The notes beneath the pieces were generated by a model that saw only the letters and a program-made list of their open reading frames with translations, did not search any database and was not told where the DNA came from. A DNA stretch of 64,000 nucleotides from Niastella yeongjuensis (GTDB taxonomy: Bacteria; Bacteroidota; Bacteroidia; Chitinophagales; Chitinophagaceae): the NCBI RefSeq assembly GCF_900110245.1, contig NZ_FOCZ01000006.1, positions 311,004 to 375,003 on the forward strand. The letters run 5' to 3'. Positions 28,906 through 38,152 of the stretch are shown here, piece after piece; positions within the stretch are counted from its first letter, which is position 1, and every line of letters starts with the position of its first letter. Both the position numbers and the translations under genes were made by a program.

Positions 28906-29859
28906 ATGTATAAAATAGTGCTCTCTTTTCTTTTGATCAGTGTGATAGCCTGTAAACAGCAGTCATCAGTAGCAGACAAGATCAATTCCAACATACAGAA
29001 TAGTAAAACAAACAAACACGTTCATATCCCCGGAACCCGCTTGTATATAGTTCCGCCGGCGAACTTTACGGTTTCCCAAACGCCAGCCGGTTTGCGCAAT
29101 GGAGACCTGGCAGGAATAACTGTCACCGATCTGGTAAACGGGAATTACTACACCAACGCAGCCAGTTTTAATAAAGCCGGGTTTGTACAACGTGGAATAA
29201 AAACATACGATTTCCAGGAAATAAAAGTGAACGGGTATCCGGCCAAATACGTTTCCCTGCAGGGCGATGAAAAAGCCAGGATGTACTGGCTGGTATTTGG
29301 CGACAGCAGTTTTTCAACCATGGTTATGGGCGTTTATCCGGCCGGTGACCTAACCTCCGGAAAAGCGATCCTGGGTGCACTGAACACGATCTATTACGAT
29401 AAAAACGAAAAGATAGACCCATTTGCCGCAGCAGCCTTTTCCCTGGATGATAGCCAGTCGAAATTCAAATTCTTCCAGTTCTCTACCAATATGTATGTGT
29501 ATACTGTGGGCGGTAAGGATAACAAGAATGAACCCGATGCCCCGTTTTTAGTACTCACACAAATGCCAATAGAAAAAGGAATGAAAGCCAAAAATGTGGG
29601 CGACATGATGCTGAGCAAACTGGAAGGTTATGGGCTCACCCATACAGAAATAAAAAATGCCTCGGCTGAAAAGATCAATGGGTATGATGCCTACGAAGCA
29701 GAAGTGCATGGACAAATGCACAACAAACCCAGCATTATGTACCAGTGTGTAATAGCCAATGGTGACAATGTCATCAGCATGCAGGGTATAGCCAAAGACA
29801 ACTTCGATGAAAATATAGCCGCCTTTAAAGCATTAGCACATACGATCAAGATCAAATAA
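28906..29859 (+). CDS. Lipoprotein of unknown function
   Basis: 317 residues from ATG 28906, chosen because it directly begins a lipoprotein signal (MYKIVLSFLLISVIAC). The mature part starts with a polar linker, then two alpha/beta domains with motifs PGTRLYIVPPANFTVS and INGYDAYEAEVHG that resemble each other weakly (KVNGYPAKYVSLQG earlier), suggesting an internal duplication. I do not recognise a family. It starts 58 bases after CheR and may be read with cluster B. Its end overlaps the convergent deacetylase gene by 8 bases. Confidence 0.85.
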   Translation: MYKIVLSFLLISVIACKQQSSVADKINSNIQNSKTNKHVHIPGTRLYIVPPANFTVSQTPAGLRNGDLAGITVTDLVNGNYYTNAASFNKAGFVQRGIKTYDFQEIKVNGYPAKYVSLQGDEKARMYWLVFGDSSFSTMVMGVYPAGDLTSGKAILGALNTIYYDKNEKIDPFAAAAFSLDDSQSKFKFFQFSTNMYVYTVGGKDNKNEPDAPFLVLTQMPIEKGMKAKNVGDMMLSKLEGYGLTHTEIKNASAEKINGYDAYEAEVHGQMHNKPSIMYQCVIANGDNVISMQGIAKDNFDENIAAFKALAHTIKIK

Positions 29860-30688
29860 GTTCAGCAACAGACGTGACAGGCTGTTTCTTCCGCCTCACC
29901 AGGTCAGCCAGCATGGAATTGTCAAGGAACACAAAGCCACCAATATCGTGCAGGCTTTTTAAAAAGCGTTCCAACGATCGCCATAATGAAAACTGGCTGA
30001 GTTCCCAGCTATGTCCCCATAAGTGAAAATAGTGATCTTCATTTTGGGTGTGGGAAATGTCATACAGGTAATTGAGAAAGTTTCTGCTCATAGCTTCCCA
30101 GTTGGAATCAAACAACTTCCACGCTGAGATATAACTTACGAATTTCAGTCGCTTCACATTATTCTTCAGGTAAGAAATATTGCTGTGGTTATACACCTGG
30201 CAGGTGGTAGGCAGAATTACAAAGTCCAGGACGTTCTTTACACCAGACATTGAATGAGTAAGCATTTCCACAGTTCGCATGGCGGTAAAACCAGCTTCGC
30301 GTTGCAAGGAAACATGCGCTGCACTAAAGCGCCCTGTGGGTGGACAAAAAGAGTGAATAGCTTTGCCCGTTACATCTTCCAGCCATTGTTTACAATCGAA
30401 GATCTCAGCACGGGCCTGCTTATACGATACCCGGGTTAAAATGGGATGGGTCATGGTATGTCCGCCCACTTCAATTAAACGGGAAAGCGTACGGATCTCA
30501 CTTTCAGACAAACTCGCAGTGCAACACTCACATGATCGGGGAATATAAAACGTAGCTTTCACATTAAATTTGGCAAGCAGTTCTGCCAGCCGCAGATCGG
30601 CAATATGCCCATCGTCGAACGAACAGGTAAAATAGATTTTTCCCACTTGGTTGTTGATTAAATGATTATTGATGATCATATATAGCAT
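29852..30688 (-). CDS. Polysaccharide deacetylase (CE4)
   Basis: 278 residues, no signal peptide. NodB-homology motifs: SFDDG with Asp25/Asp26, metal-binding His77 and His81 in GGHTMTHP, and FCPPTGRFS as motif 3. CE4 enzymes remove N-acetyl or O-acetyl groups from chitin, peptidoglycan, xylan or cell polysaccharides. The C-terminal part has HLWGHSWELSQF, as in a subgroup linked to surface polysaccharide synthesis. Without a signal peptide it probably acts in the cytoplasm, for example on a lipid-linked or nucleotide-linked sugar (inference). It ends inside the convergent lipoprotein gene. Confidence 0.9.
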   Translation of the reverse strand: MLYMIINNHLINNQVGKIYFTCSFDDGHIADLRLAELLAKFNVKATFYIPRSCECCTASLSESEIRTLSRLIEVGGHTMTHPILTRVSYKQARAEIFDCKQWLEDVTGKAIHSFCPPTGRFSAAHVSLQREAGFTAMRTVEMLTHSMSGVKNVLDFVILPTTCQVYNHSNISYLKNNVKRLKFVSYISAWKLFDSNWEAMSRNFLNYLYDISHTQNEDHYFHLWGHSWELSQFSLWRSLERFLKSLHDIGGFVFLDNSMLADLVRRKKQPVTSVAELI

Positions 30689-30743
30689 AAGTTATGCCCA
30701 GTCACTTAGTCAACAAAGGGACGAACAATGGCGGCACATCATC

Positions 30744-31109
30744 TTATTTCAACAACATGGCACCCACGGCTAGCAGGGCCGGCAATGCCTGGATAAAGAA
30801 AATCTTTTTGGTGGCGGTAACCGCGCCATATACACCGGCGACAATTACGCAGGTAAGAAAGAAAACCGCCACGTTGGTACTCCACGATATGTCTGTTATA
30901 AAGAACGACCAGATGAGTCCCGCGGCCAGAAAGCCATTATACAAACCCTGGTTAGCAGCCAACACTTTGGTAGGCGCAAACAACTCCGGCTTCAGGGAGC
31001 CCTTAAATGCTTTTTTGCCCTTGGTTTCCCAGGCAAACATTTCCAGGTATAAAATATACAAATGCTCCAGGGCTACCAGGCCCACCAAAATGTTCGCTAC
31101 TATTTCCAT
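30744..31109 (-). CDS. DUF1304 family membrane protein
   Basis: 121 residues with four hydrophobic helices. Matches DUF1304: ILVGLVALEHLYILYLEMF at the start and PTKVLAANQGLYNGFLAAGLIWSF in the middle. Function is unknown; it is an inner-membrane protein. It starts 2 bases after the flavoprotein stop and is evidently co-transcribed with it from the promoter near 32050. Confidence 0.88.
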   Translation of the reverse strand: MEIVANILVGLVALEHLYILYLEMFAWETKGKKAFKGSLKPELFAPTKVLAANQGLYNGFLAAGLIWSFFITDISWSTNVAVFFLTCVIVAGVYGAVTATKKIFFIQALPALLAVGAMLLK

Positions 31110-31111
31110 AT

Positions 31112-32020
31112 TTAAAATGATTCTTCAACGAGTTCTTTATTGATCCCCGCGCCTGCCATTCCCCCACCCGCAACTGCGAGCGAAACCGCGCGCATCATGG
31201 CTGTATTATCACCAGCAGCATATACGCCGGGAACAGACGTGCGGCCCAGCATGTCAACAGCCAGATAGCCCTGCTCGGTTAACGTACAACCCAATTGCAC
31301 GGGGATATCACAATGTTGTATAAACGGGATCTTCGCATACATCGCTTTTAATGGCATGGTGGAACCATCTTTCAACAACACCTGTTTCAACTGGCCATTG
31401 CTGTGTTCAAACCCGGCAATTTCTGTTTCCACCACTGTTATCTTGTGCTTTTGCAGTTTCTCCAGCTGCTCTAAAGATAGGGTTGATTTCCCATTTGTAA
31501 AAAGGGTAAGGTCCGGGGTGAGGTTTGCGATCAGTTTAGAAAACTCAAAACCTATATCGCCATTGCTCATGATGCCGGTTTTCTCTTGTTTTACCTCATA
31601 CCCATGACAGTAAGGACAATGGATAACCGTAATTCCCCAGCACTCGGCAAAACCGGGTATGGCTGGCATCAGGTCTTTTACGCCGGTGGCAAATAACAAT
31701 TTACGGGCGAAAAACCTGGTTCCATCGGCAGTAGTTAACTCAAATCCATCTTCTTTTTTAACAGCAGATACAGCAAGGCCCGGCTGAATGCTTACGGTTT
31801 TATATTTCAGCACCTGTTCCCGCGCTTTTTCGGCTATCGCTTTTGGCGTTTCGCCATCATGGGTGATGAAGTTATGCGAGTGCGGGGTTTGCCGGTTACA
31901 GGGCAAACCGCTATCGATGATCAGCACGTTGCGTAACGACCTGCCCAGGGACATAGCGGCTGATAAACCGGCATAACTTCCCCCAACGATGACTACATCG
32001 TACCTGTTATTTCCTGCCAT
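31112..32020 (-). CDS. Thioredoxin-reductase-like FAD/NAD(P)H oxidoreductase
   Basis: 302 residues from ATG 32020. The frame is open further upstream to 32467, but the extension overlaps the divergent receptor gene and the FAD motif DVVIVGGSYAGLSAA must sit near the N-terminus, so 32020 is the start. Redox pair CPYC in HCPYCHGYE, as in thioredoxin-reductase-like dithiol oxidases (HlmI/GliT type) and TrxB relatives; C-terminal FAD motif GVYAAGDNTAMMRAVSLAVAGGGMAG. It could reduce or oxidise a small dithiol; true thioredoxin reductase is less likely given GGSYAG and the motif after CPYC. Promoter and palindromic operator lie just upstream. Confidence 0.92.
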   Translation of the reverse strand: MAGNNRYDVVIVGGSYAGLSAAMSLGRSLRNVLIIDSGLPCNRQTPHSHNFITHDGETPKAIAEKAREQVLKYKTVSIQPGLAVSAVKKEDGFELTTADGTRFFARKLLFATGVKDLMPAIPGFAECWGITVIHCPYCHGYEVKQEKTGIMSNGDIGFEFSKLIANLTPDLTLFTNGKSTLSLEQLEKLQKHKITVVETEIAGFEHSNGQLKQVLLKDGSTMPLKAMYAKIPFIQHCDIPVQLGCTLTEQGYLAVDMLGRTSVPGVYAAGDNTAMMRAVSLAVAGGGMAGAGINKELVEESF

Positions 32021-32047
32021 AGTATTGAGTTTTAGCTGTGTGAGACA

Positions 32048-32077
32048 CAAAAGTAGGGAAAGTTTTATATTTTGCAA
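32048..32077 (-). promoter_or_regulatory. Promoter of the oxidoreductase-DUF1304 operon
   Basis: On the minus strand a -33 TTG (32075-32077) and a -7 TACTTTTG (32048-32055) are 19 bases apart, matching the Bacteroidota sigma-70 consensus TTG-N19-TAnnTTTG. The expected transcript start is near 32041, about 20 bases before the ATG. Confidence 0.75.
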
Positions 32078-32087
32078 CAATGTTGCA
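32073..32087. promoter_or_regulatory. Palindromic operator candidate over the -33 box
   Basis: TGCAACA-A-TGTTGCA is a perfect 7-1-7 palindrome that overlaps the -33 element of the oxidoreductase promoter. A bound dimer would block RNA polymerase, so a repressor (MarR or TetR class, inference) is expected. No regulator gene of that kind is in the window. Confidence 0.65.
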
Positions 32088-32297
32088 TACCAAATAGCCA
32101 AATAGCGGTGCAAAAGTTTCCCGAAGGGTATCAACTGGCCTGAATACATACAAATTTCCAATAATAGGTTTTGCCTCTCCGTTATGTTACCCTTCTCGTA
32201 AATCATTTTCCTGATCGCGTAAAAGGTTTCCGCCTTCCCCGCTTTTCTTTGCGCTGCTAAAGCCCCTATAGCATTCGTATTTATTAAATGAAAAACA

Positions 32298-34724
32298 ATG
32301 AAGATCACTTTACGTATTACCCTGTTATTATTTTTTGTTACCGGTTTGCAAACTGTTCTGCTGGCACAGCAAGGCAGCTTGCAGGGAAAAGTGACCACCG
32401 CCGATGGCAGCCCGGCCGAAGGCATTACGGTGGGCATTGCCGGCAAAAGATGGGCAACCGCCACCAATTCACGGGGTGACTACAAACTGACCGGCATTAA
32501 ACCCGGCAGCTACACCATTCGGGTAACCGCAGTTGGTTTGAAACCCGTTGACAAAACAATTACCCTTACCGATGGCGAAATAGTAGTTACAGATTTTATA
32601 TTGACCGAAAACCACGCCACCTTGCAGGAAGTGGTGATCGCTGCTAAAAAGCGTTCCCTGAGCGATGTAAGCGAAACTGTAGGCAAAATACCTTTGAGCC
32701 GTCTGGAAAACCCACAGGTCTATACTTCCCTTTCCAACAACCTGATAAAAGAACAGATCACTACCGACCTCAGTAATGCGTTGAAGAATACCCCGGGCTT
32801 ATATAAAATTTCCGGTAACCGCGGTATCAATACCGATGGCGCCACTTCTTATACGGTGCGTGGTTTCAGAACAGAGGTATCCATGATAGATGGGGTTCCC
32901 ACCCAAACAAACGGAGAATTTGACCCGGTGAATGTAGAAAGGATCGAAGTGTTGAAAGGCCCCTCCACTACCCTGTATGGTGGCGCTGTTACCTCATTGG
33001 GCGGTCTCATCAATGTTATTTCCAAAAAACCGGTCGATACGCCGGGTGGTGAAATTTCCTATAGCACCGGCAGTTATAACCTGAACCGTTTTACGACCGA
33101 TGTGTATGGTCCCGCCAATAAAGAAGGCAATGTATTATTCCGTTTGAACGCCGCTTATCAGAACCAGCAAAGCTGGCAGGATGCCGGGTTTAAAAAATCC
33201 CTGCTGATTGCGCCGGCTTTTGAGATCCGTGCCAATGAGCAATTTAAAATAAACCTGAACGCAGAATTTTATAATGCGGAAATGACAAGCCCTTCCTCCA
33301 TTTACCTGAACCGTGTCCGTCAGTTCGTAGCACATACGCCAGACGAATTAGGTTTTAACTGGAAGCGTTCCTACACCACCAATGACCTCACCATAAAAAT
33401 GCCCACCACCAATATGCGGGCGATGGCCACCTATAAAATAAACAATAACTGGACGTCACAAACCATTATCAGCAGCAACACGCGCAAATCTGATGGGTAC
33501 TACCAGTATGAATTCATCCGTAAGAACACCGATGATTCCCTTGAGCGTAACATCAGTATTTATAACACCATCAATACTGCGCTGGACCTGCAGCAGAACT
33601 TTACCGGCAGTTTCAACAGCGGTTCCGTTAAACACCGGCTGCTGGTTGGCCTCGACTATGTACATACCAGAATAAACAACGATAATTCTACCCAGATTGT
33701 CTTTGACTTTGTAAACGGCACAGATATCCAGGATAGAAATTATGCAAAGATCTCTAAATATGCAGTAGATCAAAAAATAGCTGCTGCCACAGACGGTGCC
33801 ACCCGAAACCACACGCCTACTGATATGTACAGCGCATACGTATCGGACGTAGTAAACCTGACGGACAACTTAATTGCCATGGTGAGTTTACGCGTGGATG
33901 CGTTCGACAGTAAAGGGACCCGTAACCACTATGCCGATACCATTCTGAAAGAGACCCAATATTCGCAAACCTCTTTCTCGCATAATTACGGGCTGGTATA
34001 TCAACTGGTGAAAAATAAAGTATCGTTGTTTGCCAACTATATGAATGGCTTTATTTATCTGGCGCCCGTGACCCAGCCGGCTGTACCGGGTGTAACCTTT
34101 TCGGGTATTTTGAAACCACAGCATGCCAACCAGTTTGAAGGCGGTGTAAAACTGGAATTACTGAACAACAAATTGAATGTTACAGCAAGCTATTACGACA
34201 TAAGCGCTACCAACATGGTGCGTATTGAACCCACTATCATCGACAACAAAAGCTGGAACGTGAACGTACAGGATGGTACGCAATACAGCAAAGGGTTTGA
34301 ACTGGAAGTTCAGGCCAACCCCATCAATGGTTTAAACATCCTGGCCGGCTATGGTTATAACGACAGCAAACTCACCAAAGCAACTGCCGCCGTTGATGGC
34401 AGGCGCCCTGCTTATGCCGGTCCCGCCCACCTGGCCAATGCCTGGATCACTTATACCGTGCCAACCGGTAAATTAAAAGGATTGGGTGTTGGTTTTGGCG
34501 GCAACTATATAGGCGACTACCAAACCGCCAACTCTGCAGCAACCGGGGAGTTTACATTGCCTGCATACACGTTATTGAATGGGACCATTTTCTACGACGC
34601 CCGCTGGTATCGCCTGGGGGTTAAAATAGACAATGCAACCGATGAATTGTATTTCGCAGGCCAGGGTACCCTGATGCCGCAAATGCCGCGCACCATCACA
34701 GCGAATGTGACTATTAAGCTTTAA
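32298..34724 (+). CDS. TonB-dependent siderophore receptor
   Basis: 808 residues. Signal peptide to about residue 24 (ITLLLFFVTGLQTVLLAQ), then a CarboxypepD_reg-like domain (25-110, GSLQGKVTTADGSPAEGITV), plug domain (about 140-250: YTVRGFRTEVSMIDGVPTQ, VERIEVLKGPSTTLYGG, LGGLINVISKKP) and a 22-strand-type barrel ending MPRTITANVTIKL. The plug motifs are those of FhuA/FhuE-like ferric-siderophore receptors rather than SusC. It is single, with no SusD. It is divergent from the flavoprotein operon and ends before a perfect hairpin at 34749. I could not find a convincing Fur box upstream. Confidence 0.92.
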   Translation: MKITLRITLLLFFVTGLQTVLLAQQGSLQGKVTTADGSPAEGITVGIAGKRWATATNSRGDYKLTGIKPGSYTIRVTAVGLKPVDKTITLTDGEIVVTDFILTENHATLQEVVIAAKKRSLSDVSETVGKIPLSRLENPQVYTSLSNNLIKEQITTDLSNALKNTPGLYKISGNRGINTDGATSYTVRGFRTEVSMIDGVPTQTNGEFDPVNVERIEVLKGPSTTLYGGAVTSLGGLINVISKKPVDTPGGEISYSTGSYNLNRFTTDVYGPANKEGNVLFRLNAAYQNQQSWQDAGFKKSLLIAPAFEIRANEQFKINLNAEFYNAEMTSPSSIYLNRVRQFVAHTPDELGFNWKRSYTTNDLTIKMPTTNMRAMATYKINNNWTSQTIISSNTRKSDGYYQYEFIRKNTDDSLERNISIYNTINTALDLQQNFTGSFNSGSVKHRLLVGLDYVHTRINNDNSTQIVFDFVNGTDIQDRNYAKISKYAVDQKIAAATDGATRNHTPTDMYSAYVSDVVNLTDNLIAMVSLRVDAFDSKGTRNHYADTILKETQYSQTSFSHNYGLVYQLVKNKVSLFANYMNGFIYLAPVTQPAVPGVTFSGILKPQHANQFEGGVKLELLNNKLNVTASYYDISATNMVRIEPTIIDNKSWNVNVQDGTQYSKGFELEVQANPINGLNILAGYGYNDSKLTKATAAVDGRRPAYAGPAHLANAWITYTVPTGKLKGLGVGFGGNYIGDYQTANSAATGEFTLPAYTLLNGTIFYDARWYRLGVKIDNATDELYFAGQGTLMPQMPRTITANVTIKL

Positions 34725-35198
34725 CAATAAGAAGCCTTGTTAACTTTTAAGATGCCGTTCTGATTACATCAGAACGGCATCTTACTTTTCTACCCACGAT
34801 GCAGCTCATCCCAAATTAAAAATATCGGTTATCCATTATTGATGTCAACGATTTAACGGGTAAGGCAAAACGCTATATGTTCACATGCATAACGCCGCCT
34901 GGCGCCTCGCATTTCCCCCGGTGTTTTCGTAAATTTCCTGTCACACCCCCGGGAAAAGGAATCAAACGTATTCTAACTCCTTATGCAGCAATTAGTGGGA
35001 ACCGGTTGTCTCCCTATTGTTCTCCCGCTATTTCCACTGTAACCTTCTGATTTTGACAAGTTTGGGCAAATCCGTCCTGAAACATCCGGAATATCCTTGT
35101 GTCATTAATCCATTCCCGCTGTAAGGGACTTCAGGTATTTGGTATGCGATAGCTGCTGATCGGTACCCGTATTTGTTCACAAAAAAAGACAACCAAGC
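34725..35198. other. Intergenic region between receptor and SusC
   Basis: 474 bases. The hairpin at 34749-34783 ends the receptor gene. The remaining 415 bases are the leader or promoter region of the SusC operon; I found no exact TAnnTTTG box, riboswitch-like fold or small gene. Confidence 0.5.
34749..34790 (+). terminator. Terminator of the TonB siderophore receptor
   Basis: Perfect 15-bp stem (34749-34763 and 34769-34783) with a TTACA loop, followed by ACTTTTC. It lies 25 bases after the stop codon. Confidence 0.85.
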
Positions 35199-38150
35199 AT
35201 GCAAAACTACAAACGATTGCTTCTTTTAATCTGTTTATCTGCTCCTGTATGGCTATTTGCGCAAATCCGTGTGTCGGGAACTGTGGTCGACAGCAAGAAT
35301 ACGCCCATACAGTTCGCTTCTGTAAAGATCAAGAATTCGAATCAGGGCACTTCAACAGATGCCAATGGAAAATTCAGCTTAACCGTGCCGGGCAAGGGCG
35401 GTTTGCTGGATGTTACTTTTATAGGCTTCAAAGGCACCTCCGTTAACGTAACGGCCCCTACAACTGATCTTGTTATCAGTATGCAGGAAGATGTGGGCCA
35501 CCTCGAAGAAGTGGTGGTGACCGGTTTGGCTTCTTCCACCAAACGTGCCAACCTGGCCCACGCGGTAGGTACGGTGTCGGCCAAACAGCTGGTGGGAACT
35601 ACGCCCCAGGCTACGGTTGATGCCGCGCTCTATGGTAAATTCCCCGGAGCAGTCGTTTCCTCCAATTCAGGCGCTCCTGGTGGCGGGATCTCCATCAAAT
35701 TGCGGGGGATCACTTCCCTGGTGGGTAATTCCCAACCGCTGTTCATTGTAGATGGCGTTTATTATGACAACTCCTCTATCAATAGCGGGCAGAATTTTAT
35801 TTCAAAGGCAGCCAATCAGGGTAGTACCAATTTTCAGGAGAACCCCAGTAACCGCGTGGCCGACCTTGACCCGGAAGATATAGAGCGGATTGAAATCCTG
35901 AAAGGCGCTTCCACAGCTGCCATTTATGGAGCACGCGCTTCAACCGGTGTGGTGATCGTAACCACTAAAAAAGGAAAATCGGGAAAACCCAAGATAGAAA
36001 TAGGTCAGTCTATAGGATGGCAAATGCAGTTGAAAAAACTGGGAATGCGGTCATGGGATACGGCCAAAGTACGGGCTGCTGCCGGTGCCAACGGTTTGGC
36101 CATTTACAATGCCAATGGCGGCAAGACCTATAATTATGAAGATGAATTGTTTGGCGAACATGGCTTCATGAACAATACCCGGGTTGCCGTGAGCGGTGGG
36201 AATGATAAAACTTCCTATTATGCGGGCATGACCTACCAGGATAATGATGGTATTGTAAAAAATACCGGGTACCGCAAAACTTCTTTCCGCCTCAATCTCG
36301 ATCAGGCCCTTACTAAATTCCTTGACCTTTCGGTAAACGCCAACTATATTGAATCGAACGCTAACCGCGGTTACTTCAATAACGACAATACCAGCACTTC
36401 TATGGGTGTAGCCTATGTATCAACGCCTTCCTGGGTGAATTTATATCCCGATGCCAATGGCAACTACCCCAATAATCCATTGGTCCCCTCCAACTGGCTG
36501 CAAACGCGCGACCTGACAACCAATAATGAAACCGTGAACCGCATGTTGCTGGGTGGCAGGGCTACCTGGAAAGTGTTAAAAAACAGTGTGCACGACCTGA
36601 AGATCATTGCCTTTGGTGGTATTGACTATTACACCCTCAATACAAAAGGCATCTTCCCGGCTGTATTGCAGTTTGAAAAAAATGGCAATGGTACCAATGG
36701 CGCCCTGCTATATGGTACAACCGTTACACATAATGATAATTATTCAGCCCTGGCAGTGTATGAATTAAATCCCAATAACGGGTTCATCTTTACCACCCAG
36801 GCGGGGTTAAATGCCATCAACAACAACCTCAACACGGTCGTGAACACGGCCACCCAACTGATAGGTACCCAAACCAACCTTGACCAGGCCGGCGCTATAC
36901 AGGTAGAACAAAACAAGATCATCTCAAAAGACCGCGGCTTTTTTGCGCAGGAAGAGGTGAATTATAAAGACATGCTGATTGGTACGGTAGGTATCAGGGG
37001 TGATAAATCGAGCCGGAATGGCAATGCGGATAAACTGTACTACTATCCTAAATTTTCGCTGGCTTTTAATATCCTGCCATTGATGGATGTAAAAATGTTA
37101 AGCCTCTTAAAGGTGCGCGGGGCCTATGGCGAAGCGGGCAACTTTGCTCCTTTTGGGGCTATCTACTCCCCGCTGGTACCGGCTAATTTCAATGGTACCA
37201 CTGGTTCTTTGGTAGATGTTACGCGGGGCGCTGCCAACCTGGAACCGGAAAGACAAAAGGAACTGGAACTGGGTGTGGATGCAGGCATTCTGAACAATCG
37301 CGTTGGCGTAGAATTTACCTGGTATAAAAAAGACGTGGAAGACCTGATCCTGAAAGTGCAAACGCCAGGGTCAACCGGTTTCTCAACCGGCTGGAAGAAT
37401 GTGGCGGCCATTCAGAATAAAGGGGTGGAAATTGGGTTAAGCGCTGTTCCGGTGCTCACCAAAGAATGGCGCTGGAACGCACAGGTAAACTGGTGGAAGA
37501 ACACCTCCAAGGTAACCAGGTTAGATGTACCTGCCTTTAACGTAGGCGCTTTTGGCGCCTCCCTGGGAACTTATCGCATTGAAAAAGGCAAAAGCGCTAC
37601 CCAGATCGTAGGTATTGGAAATGCAGACGATAAAGTGGATCCGGTAACCAACCTTGCATTATATGGAAATGCAGAACCAGACTTCAACCTCTCCTTCAAC
37701 AACAACGTTACCTGGAAGAGTTTTGAATTAAATGTACTGATGCATTGGAAAAAAGGCGGCGATAACATCAACCTCACGCCTTTATTGAGTGATTTCGGCG
37801 GCACTTCACACGACTATGATGACAGGGACCTTGACCCCAAAGGACAATTGACAAATGGCGATTACCGTAAGGCTTCTTATGGTAATACTGCCCGCCCATT
37901 TGTAGAAGATGCTTCTTACTTCAGGGTGCGGGAAATCGGGCTGAGCTACGTTTTACCCGCAGCATGGTTTAAAAATATCGCCCGGGTAAAAGTAGGCTTT
38001 TCAGGCAGGAACCTGATCAATGTATTCGACTACAACAGCTATGATCCGGAAGTTTCCAACTTTGGTATCGATGCTATTTCCAGCAATGTGGATGTAACAC
38101 CGTTCCCATCGGCCAAGAGTTTCCACTTCAACGTATCAGTTACTTTTTAA
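35199..38150 (+). CDS. SusC-family TonB-dependent outer-membrane transporter
   Basis: 983 residues. Signal peptide (LLLLICLSAPVWLFAQ), CarboxypepD_reg-like domain (23-105), plug with ALYGKFPGAVVSSNSGAPGGG, LFIVDGVYYDN, DIERIEILKGASTAAIYGARASTGVVIVTTKKG, and a barrel with late motif GFSGRNLINVFDYNSYDPE. It imports an oligomer across the outer membrane; the substrate is not identifiable because no enzyme gene accompanies it. The SusD gene follows after 2 bases. There is no anti-sigma partner or regulator next to it in this window. Confidence 0.95.
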   Translation: MQNYKRLLLLICLSAPVWLFAQIRVSGTVVDSKNTPIQFASVKIKNSNQGTSTDANGKFSLTVPGKGGLLDVTFIGFKGTSVNVTAPTTDLVISMQEDVGHLEEVVVTGLASSTKRANLAHAVGTVSAKQLVGTTPQATVDAALYGKFPGAVVSSNSGAPGGGISIKLRGITSLVGNSQPLFIVDGVYYDNSSINSGQNFISKAANQGSTNFQENPSNRVADLDPEDIERIEILKGASTAAIYGARASTGVVIVTTKKGKSGKPKIEIGQSIGWQMQLKKLGMRSWDTAKVRAAAGANGLAIYNANGGKTYNYEDELFGEHGFMNNTRVAVSGGNDKTSYYAGMTYQDNDGIVKNTGYRKTSFRLNLDQALTKFLDLSVNANYIESNANRGYFNNDNTSTSMGVAYVSTPSWVNLYPDANGNYPNNPLVPSNWLQTRDLTTNNETVNRMLLGGRATWKVLKNSVHDLKIIAFGGIDYYTLNTKGIFPAVLQFEKNGNGTNGALLYGTTVTHNDNYSALAVYELNPNNGFIFTTQAGLNAINNNLNTVVNTATQLIGTQTNLDQAGAIQVEQNKIISKDRGFFAQEEVNYKDMLIGTVGIRGDKSSRNGNADKLYYYPKFSLAFNILPLMDVKMLSLLKVRGAYGEAGNFAPFGAIYSPLVPANFNGTTGSLVDVTRGAANLEPERQKELELGVDAGILNNRVGVEFTWYKKDVEDLILKVQTPGSTGFSTGWKNVAAIQNKGVEIGLSAVPVLTKEWRWNAQVNWWKNTSKVTRLDVPAFNVGAFGASLGTYRIEKGKSATQIVGIGNADDKVDPVTNLALYGNAEPDFNLSFNNNVTWKSFELNVLMHWKKGGDNINLTPLLSDFGGTSHDYDDRDLDPKGQLTNGDYRKASYGNTARPFVEDASYFRVREIGLSYVLPAAWFKNIARVKVGFSGRNLINVFDYNSYDPEVSNFGIDAISSNVDVTPFPSAKSFHFNVSVTF

Positions 38151-38152
38151 TC

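Noticed and set aside
32021-32467. N-terminal extension of the flavoprotein frame
   Set aside because: It overlaps the divergent TonB receptor start, contains no recognisable domain, and would put the FAD-binding motif about 160 residues from the N-terminus; the promoter at 32048-32077 also lies inside it.
34784-35198. Cobalamin-type riboswitch before the SusC gene
   Set aside because: I searched by eye for a B12-box-like sequence and conserved pairing and found none.
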